Shown here one piece after another: positions 1 through 8,399 of a stretch of 37,591 bases of DNA. Below the pieces are notes generated by a model, which had not been told where the DNA came from, did not search any database, and saw nothing but the letters and a program-made list of their open reading frames with translations. Source of the stretch: an uncultured Chlorobiaceae bacterium. GTDB taxonomy: Bacteria; Bacteroidota; Chlorobiia; Chlorobiales; Chlorobiaceae. Each line of letters begins with the position of its first letter. Positions within the stretch are counted from its first letter, which is position 1. The stretch lies in assembly GCA_903840935.1 (NCBI GenBank), contig CAIMHT010000083.1:1-37591 (forward strand), written 5' to 3'. The position numbers and the translations under genes were made by a program.

Positions 1-2
1 CG

Positions 3-95
3 CGTGAAAAAATTGGACCGACTTTCGGAAGACTTGATGATGCCTTGATGCTTGCCGTTAACCGGGCGCTCGCAGTGTGGCTTGGATTTGCATAA
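3..95 (+). CDS. PemK/MazF-family toxin, C-terminal fragment (cut by window edge)
   Basis: The frame is open from the window edge to a TAA at 93-95 and gives 30 residues containing GRLDDALMLAVNRALAVWLG. This resembles the C-terminal helix of PemK/MazF endoribonuclease toxins, where a GRL...VNRAL.xFLG pattern is common. Those toxins cleave mRNA and are paired with an upstream antitoxin, which would lie outside the window. No catalytic residue is visible because only the tail is present. The call rests on this one short motif, so it is moderate. Confidence 0.5.
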   Translation, partial: REKIGPTFGRLDDALMLAVNRALAVWLGFA

Positions 96-305
96 GCAAT
101 CCTGATCTCAGTCCATTCATACCGAAGACCAAGGCTCTGGAGGAAGGGATTCCCTATCAAGCACTTTTACCCGTATTCTCCATAAATATGTTACTGGTAA
201 ACTGACAGAGTCAAGTAACAGGGATTTTGTTTGATGTTTGATAATGACTCTCTCGTGGCCGAGTGGCTGTAACGTATTGATTTTATAAGGTATAAAAAGG
301 TTGTC

Positions 306-1769
306 ATGGCAGAAGAGATTTTAAGAAAGGGGGATAGTATTGAGTTGACGGTCACTGATCTGGCCGAGAAAGAGCAGTGTTTTGGCCGGCTTGACAACGG
401 CATGGCGGTGATGGTGAGCGGTATGCTTGCGATTGGTGACCGGGTGTCGGCCAAGATAAAAAAGGTGAAGCAGCGCTATATTGAGGCGATTGCTGTTGAG
501 GTGCTTGAGGCTTCAACCGACAGGACGGAGCCGGTGTGCAGCTATTTTGGCGTGTGCGGTGGGTGCAAGCTGATGCACATTCGCTATGATGCGCAGCTTT
601 TGTACAAGCAGAAAAAGGTGAAGGATGCACTGGAGCACCTCGGTGATTTTGTGGCTCCCCCGGTTATGGCGGCTCTTGCCTCTCACGATCCAGTTCATTA
701 CCGGAACAAGATTGAATTTTCGTGCTCAAATATGCGCTACCTGCTGCCGGAGGAGCTTTCGCTTGATGAGCTTCAGCGCCCCAAGGGGTTTGCGCTTGGC
801 TTTCATACTCCCGGCAATTTTGAGAAGGTGATTGATATCGACTACTGCTATCTCGCCAAGGAGTCGATGAACAGGGTGCTCGCCCTGACCCGCCAGTTTG
901 CGCTCGACAATGCTCTTGCTCCCTACGGTGCCAAGGCTCATACCGGTTTTTTGCGCAATCTTGTGGTGCGTTACAGTGAAAACCGCGAGGAGGTTATGGT
1001 TAATCTTGTGACCTCGTGGTATGATGAAGCGCTCATGGAGCGGTACCGTATGCATCTTGAATCAGGTATGCCGGGCCAGAAGATGACGGTGGTCAACAAT
1101 GTGACTGAGCGGAAGAATACGGTTGCTACCGGCGAAAAGGAGTTTCTGCTCAGCGGTGCGGGATATATTACCGAGCGTTTGGGTGGTCTTGATTTTCGGA
1201 TTTCGGCGAACTCGTTTTTTCAGACAAATTCATCACAGGCAGAGGTGCTTTATCACAGCATTCTGGAGGTCGCCGGGCTGAGGCCGGAGGATACGGTTTA
1301 TGATCTCTATTGCGGCACGGGCACGATAACCCTCTATATGGCAAAGTATTGTCGTCAGGTTGTGGGGCTTGAGGTGGTTGAAAGTTCCATAAATGATGCC
1401 CGTTCCAATGCGGCGTTTAACGGGATTGAGAACGCGGCATTTTTCCAGGTTGATCTCAAGGATTTTCATGCCATGCACGATACGCTCTCAAGCTATGCTG
1501 CTCCGGGGGTGATCATTACCGATCCTCCGCGGGCGGGTATGCACCCGAAGGCTCTCTCCACGATGCTTCGGCTCAAACCGAGGAGGATTGTCTATGTCAG
1601 TTGCAATCCGGCAAGTCTTGCCCGTGACGGCAAGGAGATCTGCCTTCAGGGTTACAGGCTCTTATCGGTTCAGCCGGTTGACATGTTCCCGCATACCAGC
1701 CATATCGAGAGTGTTGCCTGTTTTGAGAGAGACGACTCCGTGACGGTTACTCAGGCTCCGCAGAGCTGA
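306..1769 (+). CDS. rlmD: 23S rRNA (uracil-5-)-methyltransferase, RlmD/RumA type
   Basis: This 487-residue protein matches the TrmA/RumA family, which transfers a methyl group from S-adenosylmethionine to C5 of a uridine in 23S rRNA. An N-terminal TRAM-like RNA-binding region covers about residues 9-70. The [4Fe-4S] ligands appear as C78, C84 and C87 in CSYFGVCGGC, with a distal Cys near 182. The SAM site is DLYCGTGTITLYMAK, followed by ITDPPRAGMHP and the catalytic Cys in IVYVSCNP. The start ATG at 306 has only a weak AAGG upstream. The 3' end overlaps the convergent DUF1232 gene by 23 bp. Which uridine is modified (U1939 or U747 type) cannot be told from sequence alone. Confidence 0.9.
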   Translation: MAEEILRKGDSIELTVTDLAEKEQCFGRLDNGMAVMVSGMLAIGDRVSAKIKKVKQRYIEAIAVEVLEASTDRTEPVCSYFGVCGGCKLMHIRYDAQLLYKQKKVKDALEHLGDFVAPPVMAALASHDPVHYRNKIEFSCSNMRYLLPEELSLDELQRPKGFALGFHTPGNFEKVIDIDYCYLAKESMNRVLALTRQFALDNALAPYGAKAHTGFLRNLVVRYSENREEVMVNLVTSWYDEALMERYRMHLESGMPGQKMTVVNNVTERKNTVATGEKEFLLSGAGYITERLGGLDFRISANSFFQTNSSQAEVLYHSILEVAGLRPEDTVYDLYCGTGTITLYMAKYCRQVVGLEVVESSINDARSNAAFNGIENAAFFQVDLKDFHAMHDTLSSYAAPGVIITDPPRAGMHPKALSTMLRLKPRRIVYVSCNPASLARDGKEICLQGYRLLSVQPVDMFPHTSHIESVACFERDDSVTVTQAPQS

Positions 1770-2169
1770 TTAATGCGGCGTCAGATGGTGGTTTTGCCGC
1801 TTCCCAGGCGATAAATTTTTCAACATCCTTGCTGATTGCCGCAAAAACCGCTGAAATGACGGCAGCATCGTCGATAAAGCCGATAACCGGGAGGAAGTCG
1901 GCAATGGCATCAAAGGGAGAGACAAAATAGATGAGGGCTGCGGTAATGAGCACAATGCTCTGCCAGGGGGTATCGAGGTACTCCCTGCTGGCAGTGCAGC
2001 GTACCATGCGCACAAGCGGAGTTATTTTTCCGGTTATGCCGGAAAGCTGAAGAGCGGATTTTCCGGATGAAGCCATTCTGGTGGCGGTGTCGAGCAGTTT
2101 GCTTCTTTTCCGGGGGCTTTTTAAGATCGATTCCGCCTTGCGCGTGGCCTCGTCCAATGTTCTCGTCAT
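1747..2169 (-). CDS. DUF1232 (YkvA-like) small membrane protein
   Basis: This 140-residue protein has the DUF1232 signature VSPFDAIADFLPVIGFIDDAAVI near its C-terminal half, where a hydrophobic segment precedes the SPFD...DFLP...DDAAV pattern. The family's function is unknown; members are small membrane-associated proteins. The open frame extends upstream to 2409, but that extension lies over the rhomboid gene and reads as basic junk. I chose the ATG at 2169 because GAGGGA sits six bases upstream; an ATG at 2175 is too close to that site. It is the last gene of the pgk-rhomboid run, 38 bp after rhomboid, and its 3' end overlaps the convergent rlmD gene. Confidence 0.8.
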   Translation of the reverse strand: MTRTLDEATRKAESILKSPRKRSKLLDTATRMASSGKSALQLSGITGKITPLVRMVRCTASREYLDTPWQSIVLITAALIYFVSPFDAIADFLPVIGFIDDAAVISAVFAAISKDVEKFIAWEAAKPPSDAALISSAEPE

Positions 2170-2207
2170 CTCCATTCCCTCGCTTGGGTATTGTTCCTGT
2201 TTTTCCA

Positions 2208-3026
2208 CTATTTTCCGCCTGCCTTGAGCAGTTTGCGTCGCTCTTCTGCGGTCAGTGATGCATAGCCACGCTCGGAAATTTTGTCGAGTATGGCGTTGAT
2301 TTCGGCTTCTGAAACCGGTGGCGCCACACTGTTTTGGGTATGCAGACGCGGGCCGCTTCTTTTTTTGCCGGATGGACGGAATTTGCTGAAGAGTCCGGCA
2401 AATGACCACTCAGCCCGTTTGATGGTAATAAAGATAAAGCCGATTAACATGCCGCCGAGGTGGGCGAAATGGGCAATGTCGCTTCCGCTGCCCATCGTGC
2501 GGCTGTTGAGGCCGGAGATAAACTCGATAAGCGCATAGCCGGCAATAAAATATTTTGCCTTGACGGGGAAGAGGAAATAGAGAAAAATGTAGCGGTTGGG
2601 GAACATCATGCCGAAGGCAAGCAGGACGCCGTAAATGGCTCCGGAAGCGCCGACGGTCGGATAGGGATCGCCTATGGTCGCCAGAAGGTTGATGATCGCT
2701 GCCCCTATGCCGCAGGTAAAGTAGTAGATGTTGAATTCCCGTGTTCCCCACTGGTTTTCTATTTCAGCTCCGAACATCCAGAGGGCGAACATGTTGAAGA
2801 AGAGGTGCGTGCCCCCGCCGTGCAGAAACATGTAGGTCACTGGCTGCCAGAGTCGGAAGTTTTCGGAGCCGACAGGCCAGAGTGCGCCAAGGTTTTGAAT
2901 CAATGCTCCAAATGGAGTGAAGAATTGCAGAAAAAAAACGGCAACATTGATGAGAATAATGGTTTTGATCGCCGGGGGCATAAACGAAAAGCCCCCGGGA
3001 CTGTATGGCTGGTTGGAGTAGTTCAT
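2208..3026 (-). CDS. Rhomboid family intramembrane serine protease
   Basis: This 272-residue polytopic membrane protein has the rhomboid core: an L1-loop-like [12 protein letters not shown] at 60-71, [13 protein letters not shown] at 74-86, the nucleophile in GASGAIYG (S128) and the catalytic histidine in [12 protein letters not shown] (H189, with H186 nearby). About six transmembrane segments can be drawn between residues 15 and 205. A polar cytoplasmic tail of about 65 residues follows and ends in a leucine/arginine-rich helix. Rhomboids cleave transmembrane substrates within the bilayer; the substrate here is unknown. It starts 4 bp after the pgk stop codon, so the two are very likely co-transcribed. 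Confidence 0.9.
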   Translation of the reverse strand: MNYSNQPYSPGGFSFMPPAIKTIILINVAVFFLQFFTPFGALIQNLGALWPVGSENFRLWQPVTYMFLHGGGTHLFFNMFALWMFGAEIENQWGTREFNIYYFTCGIGAAIINLLATIGDPYPTVGASGAIYGVLLAFGMMFPNRYIFLYFLFPVKAKYFIAGYALIEFISGLNSRTMGSGSDIAHFAHLGGMLIGFIFITIKRAEWSFAGLFSKFRPSGKKRSGPRLHTQNSVAPPVSEAEINAILDKISERGYASLTAEERRKLLKAGGK

Positions 3027-3030
3027 TCGT

Positions 3031-4224
3031 TCAATCGTTCAGGGCAGCGATACCGGGGAGTTCTTTGCCTTCAAGGAATTCAAGGCTTGCTCCTCCTCCT
3101 GTTGAGATATGGGTCATCTCCTGCGCCAGGCCCGCTTTTGCAACTGCTGCTGCGGAGTCGCCTCCACCGATAATGGTTGTGGCTCCTTTAGCGGTTGCTT
3201 CAGCCATCGCTTTTGCGACGGCCATGGTGCCTGCCGCGAAATTGTCGATTTCAAAGACGCCCATCGGACCATTCCAGAGCACGGTGCGTGCGGCGAGTAT
3301 TTCGTTCCGGTAGGTTTCTGCCGTGAGGGGACCGATATCGAGACCGATCATCCCTTCGGGTATGGCGGTGACCATCTCCGAGTGGAAGGCGGCAGTTGCT
3401 GATATTTCAGTCGCAAGAATGACGTCTGAGGGGAGAAGCAATTTGATGCCTTTGGCTTTTGCCTCGGCCAGAATTTTCAGTGCCAGTTCAATTTTGCTCT
3501 CTTCAACCAGAGAGTTGCCGGTTTCGTAACCCATGGCCTTGAAGAAGGTGAAGACCATGGCGCCGCCGATCAGGACGGTATCGACCTTTTTGAAAAGGTT
3601 TTCGAGGACATCTATTTTGCCCGAAATTTTTGAGCCACCAAGGATAGCTACAAAAGGTCGTTCGGGTTCCTGCAGCGCTTTTCCAAGATAGAGGAGCTCT
3701 CGCTCTATCAGAAAACCGGCTACGGCCGTCTGTACGTAGTGTGTAATGCCTTCCGTGGAGGCATGGGCGCGGTGTGCGGTGCCGAATGCGTCGTTGACGT
3801 AGACCTCGCCAAGTGAGGCAAGCTCCCTTGAAAAATCGGCGTCATTAGCCTCTTCTTCGGGGTGAAATCTGAGGTTTTCAAGCAGCAGAACCTCTCCGTC
3901 CTGCAGTGCAAGCACTTGCTGCATCACCTCGGTACCGATACAATCTTTTGCCATGGTAACCGGGCAATCGAGCAGTTCTGATAGTCTTGATGCAACGGGA
4001 GCAAGTGAGAACTCAGCATTCACTTTTCCTTTCGGTCTTCCGAGGTGTGACATCAAAATAAGGCGCCCCCCGCTCTCCACTACTTTTTTGATGGAAGGAA
4101 GGGATTCCACGATTCTTTTGTCGTCGGTAATCTTTTTGCTGCTGTCGAGAGGAACGTTGAAATCAACGCGCATCAATACCCGTTTTCCTTGAATTGATAT
4201 GTCAGACAAGCTCTTTTTCTGCAT
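3031..4224 (-). CDS. pgk: Phosphoglycerate kinase
   Basis: This 397-residue protein has the normal length and all the main blocks of phosphoglycerate kinase, which interconverts 1,3-bisphosphoglycerate + ADP and 3-phosphoglycerate + ATP in the cytosol. N-terminal substrate-site motifs are [13 protein letters not shown] and [10 protein letters not shown]. Further blocks are [37 protein letters not shown], the nucleotide-site stretch WNGPMGVFE and the C-terminal [14 protein letters not shown]. It is the first gene after a good sigma70-like promoter and is followed within 4 bp by the rhomboid gene. In an autotroph using the reverse TCA cycle this enzyme would work mainly towards sugar synthesis, which is inference. 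Confidence 0.97.
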   Translation of the reverse strand: MQKKSLSDISIQGKRVLMRVDFNVPLDSSKKITDDKRIVESLPSIKKVVESGGRLILMSHLGRPKGKVNAEFSLAPVASRLSELLDCPVTMAKDCIGTEVMQQVLALQDGEVLLLENLRFHPEEEANDADFSRELASLGEVYVNDAFGTAHRAHASTEGITHYVQTAVAGFLIERELLYLGKALQEPERPFVAILGGSKISGKIDVLENLFKKVDTVLIGGAMVFTFFKAMGYETGNSLVEESKIELALKILAEAKAKGIKLLLPSDVILATEISATAAFHSEMVTAIPEGMIGLDIGPLTAETYRNEILAARTVLWNGPMGVFEIDNFAAGTMAVAKAMAEATAKGATTIIGGGDSAAAVAKAGLAQEMTHISTGGGASLEFLEGKELPGIAALND

Positions 4225-4268
4225 TGCTATGGATTATTTGGTGAAAAAATGATTGACTTCCGTGCTGC

Positions 4269-4297
4269 ATTATAGGCAATATTATTAATCTCCTCAA
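4269..4297 (-). promoter_or_regulatory. Sigma70-like promoter for pgk
   Basis: On the minus strand a -35 box TTGAGG (4292-4297) is separated by exactly 17 bp from a perfect -10 box TATAAT (4269-4274). Transcription would start near 4262, leaving a leader of about 38 nt before the pgk start at 4224. It lies in the 98-bp gap after mltG, so pgk-rhomboid-DUF1232 can be expressed independently of the genes upstream. Confidence 0.7.
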
Positions 4298-4322
4298 CAG
4301 GGTGGTGACAGGTATCTTTCCC

Positions 4323-5333
4323 TTACTTCGCTTCGTTCAGGGCGCTTTTGTATTTTTTTATGTTTGCGTTATGCTCCGCAAGTGATTCCGAAAAGTAATG
4401 TCCTCCTTTTCCGGTTGCAACAAAATAAAGGAAGTTGTTTTCCGCAGGTTTCAGTACTGCGAGGATTGAGGCTGTGCCAGGGTTGCAGATAGGGCCTGGA
4501 GGAAGTCCGGTATGGCGATAGGTGTTGTAGGGGGAGTCGGCAGCAAGGTCTTTGAAATAGAGTCGGCGGGCAGCGCCTCCAAGGGCATACTGTACGGTTG
4601 GATCCGCCTGCAGCCGCATCTTTTTTTTCAGACGGTTAAGATAGACTCTTGCGACAATATTTTTTTCGCGGTTCAGCGGGGTTTCGGATTCAACAATGGA
4701 GGCGAGGGTCAGTAACCCGGTTTCGTTCAACCCCCTTGCGGCTGTCACGCTTTTCAGGCTGTCGGTATAGAAATGACGGAATCGTCCAATCAGAAATCCG
4801 ACGGCTTCCTCAGGGGAGCTTGCCCAGGCAAAGTCATAAGTTCCGGGAAGCAGGTAGCCTTCAGCATTTTTTGCCATAATGCCGCGTCTCACCAGCAGGC
4901 TGGGGCTGGATGCGGCAGTCATGAATGCGGTGGAGTCGAAGTCCAGGTTTCGCGCCAGGATATGGGCAACCCTGCCGATATCGAGCCCTTCGGGGAGCGT
5001 GACACGAACCTCATCCTGGCGACGCGCATGGAGGTAGTACATAAGCATGAAATTCGACATTCCCGGCTCAATGGTATACCTTCCCGGCTTGATATGGTGA
5101 AGTCTTGGAATAATGCTTACCGTTACGATTGCCGGCCATTTACGGTTGATGGTGCCGTTTCGGTATAATTCATCCACAATGGCTCTGACACCCATATTTC
5201 GGTGAACAATCAGGCTGGTTGTACTTGACGCAGTATTAAGGCCAGGCAGGAATAAAAAGCATGCCAATGCCATCAGCAGAAGGGCTATGCTGACAATAAG
5301 CGGGTTACGCAGGAACGTTTTTTTTGATGCCAT
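4323..5333 (-). CDS. mltG: Endolytic murein transglycosylase MltG (YceG-like)
   Basis: This 336-residue protein has one N-terminal membrane anchor (residues 11-31), a LysM-like region (about 40-90) and the YceG catalytic domain. The family cleaves nascent glycan strands endolytically and is thought to set glycan length. The catalytic glutamate is E215 in LASIVESE, followed by ARVYLNRL, MRLQADPTVQYALGG and the C-terminal YNTYRHTGLPPGPICNPG block typical of MltG. The C-terminal GGHYFSESLAEHN also matches the family. It lies 15 bp after the chorismate-mutase gene. Its peptidoglycan role fits the adjacent dcw cluster, although it is on the opposite strand. Confidence 0.93.
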   Translation of the reverse strand: MASKKTFLRNPLIVSIALLLMALACFLFLPGLNTASSTTSLIVHRNMGVRAIVDELYRNGTINRKWPAIVTVSIIPRLHHIKPGRYTIEPGMSNFMLMYYLHARRQDEVRVTLPEGLDIGRVAHILARNLDFDSTAFMTAASSPSLLVRRGIMAKNAEGYLLPGTYDFAWASSPEEAVGFLIGRFRHFYTDSLKSVTAARGLNETGLLTLASIVESETPLNREKNIVARVYLNRLKKKMRLQADPTVQYALGGAARRLYFKDLAADSPYNTYRHTGLPPGPICNPGTASILAVLKPAENNFLYFVATGKGGHYFSESLAEHNANIKKYKSALNEAK

Positions 5334-5348
5334 GGCAAGAGAGCTTGT

Positions 5349-5678
5349 TTAGCTGGCCGTTATTCCTGGCTGGCTGTTTTTCCACTCATGTTGAAAGAGC
5401 CTGGTCTCTTCAATGATGCATTGATAGATTTTTTCCAGTGCGCGGGCTTTCATGGGCGAGTCGGCATGGTTCAGGACATTGTTCAATACCTCTTTTTCCC
5501 GCTCAGGCTGGAGTACCTGCTCTCCGATTATGGATTTCAGTGAGCTGATATTTTGAGCACAATGCAGTCGCTCACAGAGCAATGAGGATAATTGCTGATC
5601 AAGGGTGTCAATTTTTTTTCTCCATTCGTCAAGTTCCTGCCAATGCGCTCTATTGGTAATGGTGCTGTCGGACATCAT
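5349..5678 (-). CDS. Chorismate mutase, AroQ (type II) family
   Basis: This is a short all-helical protein of about 109 residues that follows the AroQ pattern: WRKKIDTLDQQLSSLLCERL, then a Lys (SLK), then QPEREKEVL. The conserved Arg, Asp, Arg, Lys and RE positions of the active site are present. The family converts chorismate to prephenate for phenylalanine and tyrosine. No Shine-Dalgarno site decides the start: tandem ATGs lie at 5678 and 5675, and a GTG at 5717 would add 13 residues. It is a stand-alone mutase here, without a fused prephenate dehydratase or DAHP synthase domain. It lies between the NYN-nuclease gene and mltG on the same strand. Confidence 0.8.
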   Translation of the reverse strand: MMSDSTITNRAHWQELDEWRKKIDTLDQQLSSLLCERLHCAQNISSLKSIIGEQVLQPEREKEVLNNVLNHADSPMKARALEKIYQCIIEETRLFQHEWKNSQPGITAS

Positions 5679-5748
5679 AATGACGGAGGTTAAGAGTGAA
5701 GCGTTGTTGTCGAACACGAGAGTATAGATAAAATGAGTCGTGTTCTTG

Positions 5749-6279
5749 CTAATAATTTTCGTGGGTGAAAAGCCTCATCCATCGGGCCACTTCCCGATCG
5801 CTCAGCAATTCGGCCTTACCTTTTTTTTCTTTGGTTGTCATGCGCAGGGAGCGCTCGTTCGTATTATTGGTGGTAACAGCAGAGGTAATCTCGTTCAGTT
5901 GCCGTACAAATACCTCAGATTTTATGCATCTGGCACCGAATGCTGTTGTGTACCGTCTGATTTCATCATCCGAACTCACAATAGTAACCATTTTTACCCT
6001 TGTGTTCAACGACTTTACGTAATCAATGATCCAGAGGTCGGCACTTTTTGCGGCCGGAGTAAAAACAATGTGCAATGGCGCTCCAAAAGCGCACTCTTTG
6101 TGCATTCCTTTACCATCGTATACAATCGTGACAGAGCACCGTTTTTCCTGCTGAAAACAGAGAAGTTGTTTTTCGGTTTTTTGGCGCAGAAGATCGAGTG
6201 AGGCTGAGGTCGGGGATGGATAGAGCTTGTGGATCAGGTTGTATCCATCGATGACGATCTCTTTTGCGTCTGTTTTCAT
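5749..6279 (-). CDS. NYN-domain protein, YacP/Rae1-like
   Basis: The protein of about 176 residues has the PIN/NYN nuclease pattern of the YacP family: IVIDGYNLIHKL at its N-terminus, VTIVYDGKG, KSADLWIIDYV and TIVSSDDEIRRY, supplying the acidic metal-binding residues. YacP/Rae1 of Bacillus is a ribosome-associated endoribonuclease; the role here is inferred from family only. The frame is open to a TTG at 6312. I prefer ATG 6279, which has GAGAG a few bases upstream; ATG 6294 is also possible. The C-terminal tail is basic and could bind RNA. It is divergent from mraZ. Confidence 0.78.
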   Translation of the reverse strand: MKTDAKEIVIDGYNLIHKLYPSPTSASLDLLRQKTEKQLLCFQQEKRCSVTIVYDGKGMHKECAFGAPLHIVFTPAAKSADLWIIDYVKSLNTRVKMVTIVSSDDEIRRYTTAFGARCIKSEVFVRQLNEITSAVTTNNTNERSLRMTTKEKKGKAELLSDREVARWMRLFTHENY

Positions 6280-6370
6280 GGGGCTCTCGATCATTAAAAA
6301 AATCTTTTTCAATTGAAGTATTAAAATAGACTAATATTTTTTTAGTGCATCCTTTTTTATACATTTTCAT

Positions 6371-6400
6371 AGTGGCGGAAAGTGGTAAAAAATGGGGAGT
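6371..6400 (+). promoter_or_regulatory. Putative MraZ-binding repeats (three 10-bp units)
   Basis: Three consecutive 10-bp units, AGTGGCGGAA, AGTGGTAAAA and AATGGGGAGT, place a TGG core at 6373, 6383 and 6393, exactly one helical turn apart. MraZ proteins are known to bind several tandem TGGG/GTGG-type repeats at about 10-bp spacing in front of their own dcw operon. The block begins 136 bp before the mraZ start. A weak promoter (TTGAAG at 6313, TATTTT at 6335) would start transcription just before it, allowing repression. Confidence 0.55.
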
Positions 6401-6506
6401 CTTCGTTTGTCTGCTCGTTTATTCAGCGTTTTCTTTCCCTCTGAAGGTGTAAAAACGTCTATTTTCTCTGCGGATATGCACAACAGGAATTAATGGAGTT
6501 GCCATA

Positions 6507-6977
6507 ATGGCGGGCTTTATAGGAAAAGAGAGGCATTCCGTTGATGAGAAAGGGCGACTGATGATTCCGGCAAGGTTTCGTCGGAAGTTCGAGCCTGTCG
6601 TTTCGGTGGCAGGTGGAGATATGGTTTCGGAGCATGTGGAAGTGCTTTATATTTTGAAGGCACCCGATCGCTCCATTGAACTGTATGAGCCGTTTATCTG
6701 GGCTGGCATGAGGAAGTCGATCTCCGGACTTTCGGATTTTAACCCTGAAGAGCGCCTGCTGAAGACCTTGATGTACGAAAGTCTTGAAACGGTCGAGCTG
6801 GATCGTCAGGGCAGGGTTGCACTGTCAAGAGAGTTTCTTGAGCATGCTGGTATAACAAAGGATGTTATGATTATCGGGGCTGATACGAAAATGATTATTT
6901 GGGATCCTGATCGCCTGTCTGCTCTTTTGCGGGAGAGTGCCGGTCGTTTTGCATCTCTTGCAAGCAGGTACTTTTGA
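6507..6977 (+). CDS. mraZ: Transcriptional regulator MraZ
   Basis: This 156-residue protein has two AbrB-like swapped-hairpin repeats with the MraZ DxxGR signatures: DEKGRLMIPARFR near the N-terminus and DRQGRVALSREFL in the second half. MraZ is a DNA-binding regulator of the dcw cluster and forms a ring oligomer. It opens the dcw operon here, as in most bacteria, and three phased TGG repeats upstream are its likely target. The start ATG at 6507 has GGAG a few bases upstream. Its stop codon overlaps the rsmH start (TGATG). Compared with E. coli MraZ there is an insertion between the repeats around residues 32-50. Confidence 0.95.
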   Translation: MAGFIGKERHSVDEKGRLMIPARFRRKFEPVVSVAGGDMVSEHVEVLYILKAPDRSIELYEPFIWAGMRKSISGLSDFNPEERLLKTLMYESLETVELDRQGRVALSREFLEHAGITKDVMIIGADTKMIIWDPDRLSALLRESAGRFASLASRYF

Positions 6978-7975
6978 TGGCTATAACGCGAGATATATTT
7001 CACGATCCGGTGCTTGTGGCCGAAATTGTTGCATTCCTGGTCAGAAAACCTGGCATTTATGTCGACGGGACTCTTGGTGGCGGTGGCCACTCTCTGGCGA
7101 TGCTGCGTTCGCTTTGTGATGCTGGTTTTCTTGAAGGATCGCTGCTGATAGGCATTGACCAGGATGAAGCTGCATTAAGGCAGGCGCGCGAAAAGCTTGG
7201 AGAGTATGATGCCCGGGCTGTTCTGGTTAAAGGAAATTTCCTGGATCTTGGAGAGATCATTACAAGGGTTTGCAGCCAAAGAGTTGTGGAACCGAAAGTT
7301 ACCGGGATACTGCTTGATCTTGGGGTTTCATCCTATCAGCTTGACACGGCGGAACGGGGGTTCAGTTATATGAGCGAGGGGCCGCTTGATATGAGGATGG
7401 ATAGTAATGCTTCCGTAAGCGCTGGTGATATTGTCAATGCTTATGATGAGCAGCAACTGGCGAGGCTTTTTTACCGATATGGGGAAGAGCCCAGGAGCCG
7501 TAGTATTGCAAGGGCCATTGTTGCGTATCGCCAGCATAATGGGTCAGTCAGCAGCACCAGGGAGCTTGCCGATATTATTCGAGGCAATGCGCATGGCGGA
7601 GAGCGAGTGATCAAGACGCTGTCAAGGGTGTTTCAGGCATTGAGAATTGAGGTGAACGCTGAACTTGATGTCCTCAGTCGGGCGCTTTATGACGGGATCA
7701 ATCGCCTTGATGAGCATGGCCGGATGGCGGTCATCAGCTATCACTCTCTTGAGGACCGAATTGCGAAAAGGGTTTTTGCCGAAAAAGCGCGGAGCGACTG
7801 GGGGCCCAAAGGGGTTGGTTTGAGGGAGCCTCTTGCATGGGGATCGGTTACCCCTGTTACCCGGAAGCCTCTGATTGCGTCCCAGCAGGAGATAGCGTCA
7901 AACTCAAGGGCAAGAAGCGCGAAATTAAGGGTTATTGAAAAAAATTCTCAGGGAGGTTGCAGTGGACGCCCGTAA
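6977..7975 (+). CDS. rsmH: 16S rRNA (cytosine(1402)-N4)-methyltransferase RsmH
   Basis: This 332-residue protein matches RsmH (MraW), which N4-methylates C1402 in the 30S P site using S-adenosylmethionine. Visible motifs are YVDGTLGGGGHS and IGIDQDEAAL (SAM site), ILLDLGVSSYQLD, the GFSYMSEGPLDMRM block, FQALRIEVN and AVISYHSLEDRIAK near the C-terminus. The ATG at 6977 shares its first base with the mraZ stop; a TTG one codon earlier is less likely. The 3' end overlaps the ftsL-like gene by 14 bp. The second position of the dcw operon is its usual place. Confidence 0.96.
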   Translation: MAITRDIFHDPVLVAEIVAFLVRKPGIYVDGTLGGGGHSLAMLRSLCDAGFLEGSLLIGIDQDEAALRQAREKLGEYDARAVLVKGNFLDLGEIITRVCSQRVVEPKVTGILLDLGVSSYQLDTAERGFSYMSEGPLDMRMDSNASVSAGDIVNAYDEQQLARLFYRYGEEPRSRSIARAIVAYRQHNGSVSSTRELADIIRGNAHGGERVIKTLSRVFQALRIEVNAELDVLSRALYDGINRLDEHGRMAVISYHSLEDRIAKRVFAEKARSDWGPKGVGLREPLAWGSVTPVTRKPLIASQQEIASNSRARSAKLRVIEKNSQGGCSGRP

Positions 7976-8399
7976 TGCGGTTAGCCCTTTTTTGCATAAG
8001 ATTTTACGGCATATCAAGGGCGTCGGGAAAAAAATGTTTGGCGAGCAGCCGGTTGCCGATCGATTTCGTGAGGTTCAGGGGAGTCATGATTCAGGGTTCA
8101 GGGAGTTTGTCAGCAATACGCTTGAGTTCGATATCGTTTCGTTGTTGCGCCCGAGCTCTTTTTTGTACATTCTGGCCGGGGTAGGGGTTATTCTTATCCA
8201 GACAAATAACAATCTTGCCATCAACAATCTTGCACTGCAGAATGAAAGGCTCAGGGAGCAGATACAGATGACCTCCAGTGTCATAACGTCACAGGAGCTC
8301 AAAATGGATGAGTTGCATAGTATTCGTAATATTGCTCAAGATGCATCTGTACTTGGACTGGTATCTTCAAGCATTTCTCCTGTTGAACTTGAGCCATGA
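7962..8399 (+). CDS. FtsL-like septal membrane protein
   Basis: This 145-residue bitopic protein has a cytoplasmic N-terminal part of about 64 residues, one membrane segment (about 65-81, FLYILAGVGVILIQ) and a short coiled-coil-prone periplasmic part (LALQNERLREQIQ...). Sequence similarity to FtsL is not visible; the call rests on topology and on position between rsmH and ftsI, where ftsL always lies. FtsL would bind FtsQ/FtsB and activate FtsWI. The GTG start at 7962 is chosen because GGGAGG lies five bases upstream; a TTG at 7935 lacks a site. The cytoplasmic tail is longer than in E. coli FtsL. Its stop overlaps the ftsI start (ATGA). Confidence 0.75.
   Translation: MDARNAVSPFLHKILRHIKGVGKKMFGEQPVADRFREVQGSHDSGFREFVSNTLEFDIVSLLRPSSFLYILAGVGVILIQTNNNLAINNLALQNERLREQIQMTSSVITSQELKMDELHSIRNIAQDASVLGLVSSSISPVELEP

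Noticed and set aside
2170..2409. N-terminal extension of the DUF1232 frame
   Set aside because: It overlaps the rhomboid C-terminal coding region in another frame and is basic low-quality sequence; GAGGGA before ATG 2169 marks the true start.
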